From the NCBI GenBank assembly GCA_020342235.1, contig CP073217.1:310001-374000 (forward strand): DNA of 64,000 nt. Reading direction: 5' to 3'. This stretch comes from Saccharomycopsis phalli (taxonomy: Eukaryota; Ascomycota; Saccharomycetes; Ascoideales; Saccharomycopsidaceae). A model generated the notes under the pieces. That model was not told the origin of the DNA. It worked only from the letters and a program-made list of their open reading frames with translations, and did no database searches. Made by a program: the position numbers and the translations under genes. Shown here one piece after another: positions 59,134-64,000 of this stretch (positions are counted from its first letter, which is position 1; each line of letters begins with the position of its first letter).

Positions 59134-59356
59134 TGGGAGTGGGTTATTTGTGAGTTATTTGGGTGATTTGGGTGGGTGCTGTCGATTTGGCACTGTATGA
59201 GGTGATTAAGTTTATATGTGATCAAGTTATGTGATCAAGTTATGTGATCAAGTTTGTATGAGCTGATTCAAATTTGTTACTATCAACTTATTACTAACTT
59301 GTTATTAGCTTATTATCAATATACCTTATCAAATATCAGATTGTATCAACTATTAT

Positions 59357-59440
59357 CAACTATTCCAACTTATTATCAAGCTCGTTATTATCAACTATTC
59401 CAACTTATTATCAAGCTCGTTATTATCAACTATTCCAACT
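59357..59440. repeat. 35-bp tandem repeat
   Basis: Two full units (59357-59391 and 59392-59426), each starting CAACTATTCCAACTTATT, plus a partial third. Confidence 0.88.
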
Positions 59441-60688
59441 GTAGATCTCACTATTTCTATCTTTCAAATCCCTTCAGTCTACTCAAATATCAAATCAATA
59501 TCCAAACCAGTCAAATCTCAATATCCACTCAACAGCATATACCCTCTTTTATACTCCACCCATATCTCGGCCACGGAGCGAATTTGTCTCCGTCACTAAT
59601 GCATCGAACTCTGAAAAAAAAATCAGGGTCACTACACATTGCTGCATTAGCTCCTGCACAACACTCTTGCTCGACCCTTCCCCACTTGCCAAATTCCAGC
59701 CAAAAAAAAACTACCCAAACCACCCAAAAAACAACACAAAAACCCTCTTGATTGCCCACCAAAACCCACAGGGCCGCCCCAGCCCTTCCCACGTGCACAG
59801 ATCCACCGTCAATCATTGTCCTTTTCCAAAGACTCTGCTGCGATCGACATGCATAGGCTCCCCAACGGATACAGCGCAAATAGAGTCACGTGGAGATGGG
59901 CTCCGCTGCAACGGCACCTATCGTTCCATTGTCAGCGTTGCTTTTTTTTTTCACTCCATGGTCCAATCCAGAAATGGTGCATCCAAAATGTCTCACTAAA
60001 AGCGGCTGATCAGTCTCGTAAACCGCGTTCCGACTTACCATCTGAAATTATCCATGTCAATTTGTCATCGCACAAGCCACACATCTGCCAATTTACGTGC
60101 TTTTGCAGGGTTGTGAGCCGGAAATCGTGGTTTATTCCCTCCGAAAGGGCCAAGGATCCTGGTAATTGCCACTTTGCCCTTGTCCACACTCTTCCAAGGA
60201 TTATCCTAATCTCCAGCCTTGTTTTCCACATGGATCAAACTTTCGTGCCGCGTTCCGCTCATCCACATGCCAACCGGCTAGGACAACTATCAAAGACTTG
60301 GCCTCACAATCAACTTTGCTGGATCAGTACCTTGGATCAGCGCCTATTTCCATGTCAAATGAGTGTTTTCCTGTGCCAAGACTATTGGTCCTTGTATGAT
60401 ATCACTTGGCAAAGATCACGCATGCGTCATTGTAATTAAACTTTGACCGTTGTCCATGTGACCTATTTTTGTTCAAGTGTCCAGGGGTTTTCATTGTGAT
60501 TTGCGTGATTCATGTGATTTATCAAGTATTTCTCATCCAGTAGTTTTCACCGAGTGATTTGTGACTTGCGTGATTTATGCGGTTTATTAAATTCCTTATC
60601 AAATTCTTTTATCCAGTAATTCATATCGTATTCACTAGATATTCTGAGCGTGAGACAAGTATTAAGTAGAATGTATTCACGGTACAGT

Positions 60689-60700
60689 ACAATGGGTCAT
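60689..60700. repeat. 12-bp SINE target duplication, left copy
   Basis: ACAATGGGTCAT, identical to 61018-61029. Confidence 0.92.
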
Positions 60701-61017
60701 TATTATTATTATTTATTTGTGGTCTATAGCTATACTAGGCTCCGAAGAGATTGATATTTCACTGCTTGAACTATGAGCAGCGCCGCTACGTTGAGTGTTG
60801 AAAGAAAACCCTTCAAATGGGCAGAAAAACTTCCAACGAGGTCTTAAGTGTGGTCTTTCATGGTTTGACTCTGGTCGCCTATGGGGTCTCCCTCCATTAC
60901 AGAAGTACCTGCCCGGCTGGCTAACCAAAGGGGGCAGCAGAGGGAGTCGAACCTCGGACGTTCCCCGTTTCTGTCGTGGATGGAACGTGCTCCAATTCGA
61001 CCATGCTCCTGCCCCCT
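60701..61017 (-). mobile_element. full-length tRNA-headed SINE, 317 bp, with 12-bp target duplication
   Basis: Flanked on both sides by ACAATGGGTCAT (60689-60700 and 61018-61029). On the minus strand it begins AGGGGGCAGGAGCATGG. The tRNA-like head has an A box TGGTCGAATTGG (60992-61003), an anticodon-like stem GTTCC/GGAAC, a B box GGTTCGACTCC (60943-60953) and a closing TGCTGCCCCC that pairs with GGGGGCAG of the 5' end. An unrelated body of about 160 bp follows. The 3' end is AGTGAAATATCAATCTC, GGAGCCTAGTATAGCTATAG, AAATAAATAATAATAAT. That end resembles the LINE tail (GTGAAAATATATCTG, GGAGACAATATATAGCTAAA, AAATAAATATTATT). The perfect duplication shows a recent insertion. Confidence 0.88.
60935..61017 (-). 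other. tRNA-like head of the SINE
   Basis: Has both pol III internal promoter boxes and a partly foldable cloverleaf. The acceptor region carries a 3-nt insertion (GGGGGCAG-GAG-CA against TGCTGCCCCC) and the T stem has mismatches, so it is not a working tRNA. The parent tRNA is not identified. Confidence 0.65.
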
Positions 61018-61029
61018 ACAATGGGTCAT

Positions 61030-62135
61030 ACAAAGGTGAATACACATTTGTACGTAACAAAATGTCCAGTGGAGCTAGTATTCAAAGCCAGGTGAACTAC
61101 CTGGACCACCCATTGGACCTCTGGGATTAGATGACATTCACTTACAGCAGCAAGAAAATACATAGACTTATAATACAATCCATAGTCATTGAATACCTCT
61201 GCTTATTTAAACTTTGACAGCATTCATCCACTGGTGCTAGTGTAAATGACAATGAGACAATTCCCCATATGTAATTACCATTTTCCAGAGCTAGCTGCAT
61301 TCTATAGCAAATTAATAATAGTATTCAAGGCAATAGCTCACTTCAAAGGAAATGTATACTTTTCCTCTACGACTAGGACGGTGCATCTCAAGAATCAACT
61401 AGGTATTAACCTAATCTCACACCAATATGCAGTCTCCAAATACTCTATAGCAGGAAAACCTTTCAACTATTGCTTGTGCAAGTAGAAGGAGCAATGTGCC
61501 TGCCTAGACCTCGGATATCGGAGTTTATAAGTTGAAGTATTCATGACTATGAACCACAAGCCATCATGAGACTATTCCACTGAGCAAGTGAAGTATCAAT
61601 CTGAAAATTGCCTGGGGACAAGTGCCTCATATCTAATCCAAGTCTCCAAGTCTCACCTATAATAAAAATACTGGCTTGACTGGTGGAGACGATTCCTTTG
61701 TAAATCTATTCTTGGGCTCAAACAGTCAGAAATCAGTCTACGGAGTTTACTGTAATGGAATGTTCCGATATGATGAGACTCAGCACTCAAACTTACAACG
61801 ACTCCAAGCTTCCTACAACGACTCCAAGCTTCCTACAACGACTCCAGGCTTCCTACAAGGGAACCAAGCTTCCTACACTCAAGTAGCAGGAATTGATCAA
61901 ACTGTACAAATGAAAATTTCAACTCAGACTGCTACGAGATATTGGGTTTGCCAGTGGTTTCCTTTATCCATGCCTATTCAATAGTTTGTGTCCAATGGTA
62001 CAATTGTTGTCATTGTTGTCATGTATCCTGCTAATGCATCACTACCTAGTCCTATATCTCATATTCCACACCTATGCAACCCACTCAAATCTCATAAATC
62101 CGTGTTTAATGTACGCAAAATGGACTCGCAAATTC
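61030..62135. other. spacer downstream of KIN3
   Basis: No gene. 61795-61874 is a 20-bp tandem repeat (ACAACGACTCCAAGCTTCCT, four units, the last diverged). Scattered short matches to the SINE body (ACGGTGCATCTCAAG near 61379, GTGAAGTATCAATCTG near 61588) hint at an old copy. Confidence 0.5.
61795..61874. repeat. 20-bp tandem repeat, four units
   Basis: Unit ACAACGACTCCAAGCTTCCT; the third unit has one change and the fourth several. Confidence 0.9.
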
Positions 62136-63569
62136 TCATAAATCCGTGTTAAACGTACGCAAAAATGGACTCGGCGAGTTCTCCTCATAAAGCTCATTAT
62201 AATACTTCTTCTTCTTGCTCAAAAACCCCGTACCATTGTGCTTATTCAACACATTTGTGCCCCCACTATTGGCATTCAAATTCTGACTACCAGTCACCCC
62301 ACCATATATACTAGGACTCACTTCCTCGTCATACTGCTTCTTCTTGGGCTTGTAAGAATCAAGAAGCTGTTGCACAAACTGTGGTTGCTGAAGGAGCATC
62401 TTGAGCCGGTTGGAAACCTCCTTGTCGACCACCGACTGGAACTCTTTCTGGTACTGGATACGAATCTCTTCAATCTCGTGCTCGATCGTCTTTTTCTGAT
62501 AATCCATCTCCATGTTAAACTTCTCGGTCATGCGATTCTTCTCCAGAAGAAGCATGCTGTCCTTCATTTTAAGCGCATTTTCAAGTATGGCCTCCTTCAA
62601 CTTCAAGTTCTTGTCCATCATATGCTCACGTGATTCAAGCTCGTGCTCCAGTGCTCGCAACCGGTTTTCGCGGAGCTTCAACTCAAACTCTTTGCGGAAA
62701 ATCTTGATGCTAATTTCCTGAAGCAACGTGAAACTAGACGGGCGCTGCAGAATGTCTAGCACTATGCAAGCGCTTATCGTCATGCGTAACTTCTGAGAGT
62801 ATTGCTCTGGTAACTCCGGAAACTCTCCCAGTTTGATCCGGGTCTGAAGCTGGAGATGCGTCTTCGCCTGAAACGGAGGCCGAAGTGCACAAAGTTCGTA
62901 CATGACACAGCCCAAGGACCAAATGTCGCTAAGGGGGGTGTACGGCTTGTCCATCAACAACTCAGGGCTCATGTAGTAGGGGGTTCCAACATATGTGGTG
63001 GCAAATTCGCTTTCCAGAAGCAACAACTTGGCCAATCCAAAGTCCCCGAGCTTGACGATATTGTCCTTGAGCAAAAAAACGTTGTCTGGCTTGATATCCC
63101 GGTGGATGATCTTCATCTCATGATTAATCTCCGGCGGTTCCTGATCCTCCTCTGATTCCAGATGGAAGATTCCTCCCAATGGCGGTGGATCAACTCCATA
63201 ATGACACCGGTATAGCGCCATGACTAGCTGGGTAAAGATACTCCATATAAGATCTTCGTCCACATACTCGCCCTTTTTTTTGTGGCTCTTGATGATCTGA
63301 CTCAAATCGCCACCGTCACAGTACTCCATGTACAAATAAACCATGTGGTCCTCTGGAACGTGTTCATGATAGATATATTCCACGATATTCGGATGGTCCA
63401 ACAGCTTCAAGATGCGAAACTCGTCAATCAACTGCGACCGCTCCTTGGGGTTCATGTGAATATACGAAATCTCCTTTCTGACACAAAGCCGCCCATCACT
63501 CACTCTTCGCACTTTGCGCACATTTCCAAACGATCCACGGCCTATAAGCTCGAGCACTTCAAACTCCAT
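62136..63569 (-). CDS. KIN3: NIMA-related protein kinase Kin3, 477 aa
   Basis: A cell-cycle Ser/Thr kinase of the NEK family. The kinase domain starts almost at the N-terminus (residues about 3-290): glycine loop LIGRGSFGNVRKV, catalytic Lys in CVRKEISY, catalytic loop IIHRDIKPDNVFLL, DFGLAKLL and the activation segment FATTYVGTPYYMSPELL. A NEK-type insert of about 35 residues lies before the catalytic loop (Pro/Glu-rich, around DPPPLGGIFHLESEEDQEPP). A coiled coil follows (about 295-400, KEFELKLRENRLRALEHE), as in NEK2 and KIN3, then a low-complexity tail. All catalytic residues are intact. Length resembles S. cerevisiae Kin3 (435). A TCACGTG lies about 85 bp upstream at 63653-63659. Confidence 0.95.
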   Translation of the reverse strand: MEFEVLELIGRGSFGNVRKVRRVSDGRLCVRKEISYIHMNPKERSQLIDEFRILKLLDHPNIVEYIYHEHVPEDHMVYLYMEYCDGGDLSQIIKSHKKKGEYVDEDLIWSIFTQLVMALYRCHYGVDPPPLGGIFHLESEEDQEPPEINHEMKIIHRDIKPDNVFLLKDNIVKLGDFGLAKLLLLESEFATTYVGTPYYMSPELLMDKPYTPLSDIWSLGCVMYELCALRPPFQAKTHLQLQTRIKLGEFPELPEQYSQKLRMTISACIVLDILQRPSSFTLLQEISIKIFRKEFELKLRENRLRALEHELESREHMMDKNLKLKEAILENALKMKDSMLLLEKNRMTEKFNMEMDYQKKTIEHEIEEIRIQYQKEFQSVVDKEVSNRLKMLLQQPQFVQQLLDSYKPKKKQYDEEVSPSIYGGVTGSQNLNANSGGTNVLNKHNGTGFLSKKKKYYNELYEENSPSPFLRTFNTDL

Positions 63570-63918
63570 TTGTGTTGTGAAGGAAGTAGTTTCAGCTTAC
63601 AACAATTGTTTATTTACATTTTGCCATATTAGCATTGGAGTGCGATTAGTGGTCACGTGTGGGGCAATGCAATGGTCAATGCCAAATTTCCAACGTCCAA
63701 TGTCCATTGTCCAATAGCAATATTATTTGAAATGATAAATCCACACATTCACATTGACAATATCAAGTCGTTTGCCTAAACGTCAATCATCATATCGTTG
63801 ATCACGTGATATTGGTTGCTACTATTTCCAGTATTCATATTGCTAGCCTTTTTGAGTGCTCATAGTAAAAGGCAATGTGTATAAAAGTCCAGAGTGTTGA
63901 GCATTGGATTCTCGTCCA
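63570..63918. other. intergenic region upstream of KIN3 at the right edge
   Basis: CACGTG occurs at about 63654 and 63803, and CCAATGTCCATTGTCCAAT repeats at 63690-63715. TATAAAAG at 63880-63887 could serve the frame that starts at 63919. Confidence 0.5.
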
Positions 63919-64000
63919 ATGGCGAATTCTATATTAAATTTTTTTTCCACTTGGAATCTGGTAAATCAAAGATATACTACCGAAATTCAATACTTTGGGT
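63919..64000 (+). CDS. possible gene start, cut by the window edge
   Basis: The ATG at 63919 opens a frame of 27 codons to the end of the window (MANSILNFFSTWNLVNQRY). A TATAAAAG box lies 32 bp upstream of it. Too short to recognise or to be sure that it is coding. Confidence 0.28.
   Translation, partial: MANSILNFFSTWNLVNQRYTTEIQYFG

Larger units (their letters stand above)
59134..60700. other. 1.5-kb spacer upstream of the MFS gene
   Basis: Includes the MFS promoter, with a 35-bp tandem repeat (59357-59440) and CACGTG at 59790-59795. A 207-codon open frame at 59816-60439 lacks an ATG near its start and shows no domain, so it is not called. Confidence 0.55.

Noticed and set aside
59816-60439. 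207-codon open frame upstream of the MFS gene
   Set aside because: It starts at TTG, has unusual Cys/His/Trp-rich composition and no domain, and covers a promoter region; likely chance.
60935-61017. Functional tRNA (Trp-like CCA anticodon)
   Set aside because: T-stem mismatches, an insertion in the acceptor stem, and its position at the exact 5' end of a target-duplicated element show it is a SINE head.

Overview
This window looks like chromosomal DNA of a budding yeast (Saccharomycotina) outside the best-known model genera. The evidence is sixteen or so compact, mostly intronless genes with clear yeast orthologues (SFH1, EFB1, EST2, TAD3, HNT1, an RTG3-like gene, SEA4, NTO1, PKC1, YVC1, OSM1, KIN3), two short GT-AG introns with branch points close to the acceptor, AT-rich spacers and TATA-type promoters. 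Unusually for such a yeast, it carries APE-type LINEs and tRNA-headed SINE-like repeats. I did not assign a species. All gene starts were taken at ATG codons.

Layout. 1-1030: left part of an LTR retrotransposon that runs off the window. 2357-10642: a small secreted protein, SFH1 and EFB1 (divergent), EST2 and TAD3 (divergent), and an NKP2-like gene. 10.7-28 kb: a repeat-rich block. It holds two copies of a secreted-protein module, a full-length LINE (14399-19466) inserted with a 15-bp target duplication into an unrecognised membrane-protein gene (21268 to 13384, minus strand), a second decayed LINE (25.2-27.7 kb) and a broken subtilase gene. 29-30.6 kb: HNT1 and an RTG3-like bHLH gene, divergent. 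30.6-34.8 kb: spacer with tRNA-Val(CAC) and a solo LTR. 34.8-37.5 kb: SEA4. 40-45.3 kb: NTO1 and PKC1, divergent with only 91 bp between start codons. 46.6-47.6 kb: an unknown membrane protein. 48.8-52.7 kb: YVC1 and OSM1, convergent. 53.5-57.1 kb: LINE and SINE fragments plus the third secreted-protein module. 57.5-59.1 kb: an MFS transporter. 60.7-61.0 kb: a full-length SINE with a perfect 12-bp target duplication. 62.1-63.6 kb: KIN3. A possible gene starts at the right edge.

The host genes do not form one pathway. They cover telomere replication (EST2), tRNA editing (TAD3), translation elongation (EFB1), chromatin (SFH1, NTO1), TORC1 control (SEA4), cell-wall signalling (PKC1), vacuolar ion channels (YVC1) and redox balance (OSM1). 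Several share a TTACCCGG promoter element, often with CACGTG nearby.

The most interesting material is the retroelement ecology. The LINE and the tRNA-headed SINE have similar 3' tails, which suggests a LINE/SINE partnership. The small secreted-protein family, with hypervariable Lys/Pro-rich centres, has spread as a module whose far end is a tRNA-like sequence joined to LINE 3' sequence.
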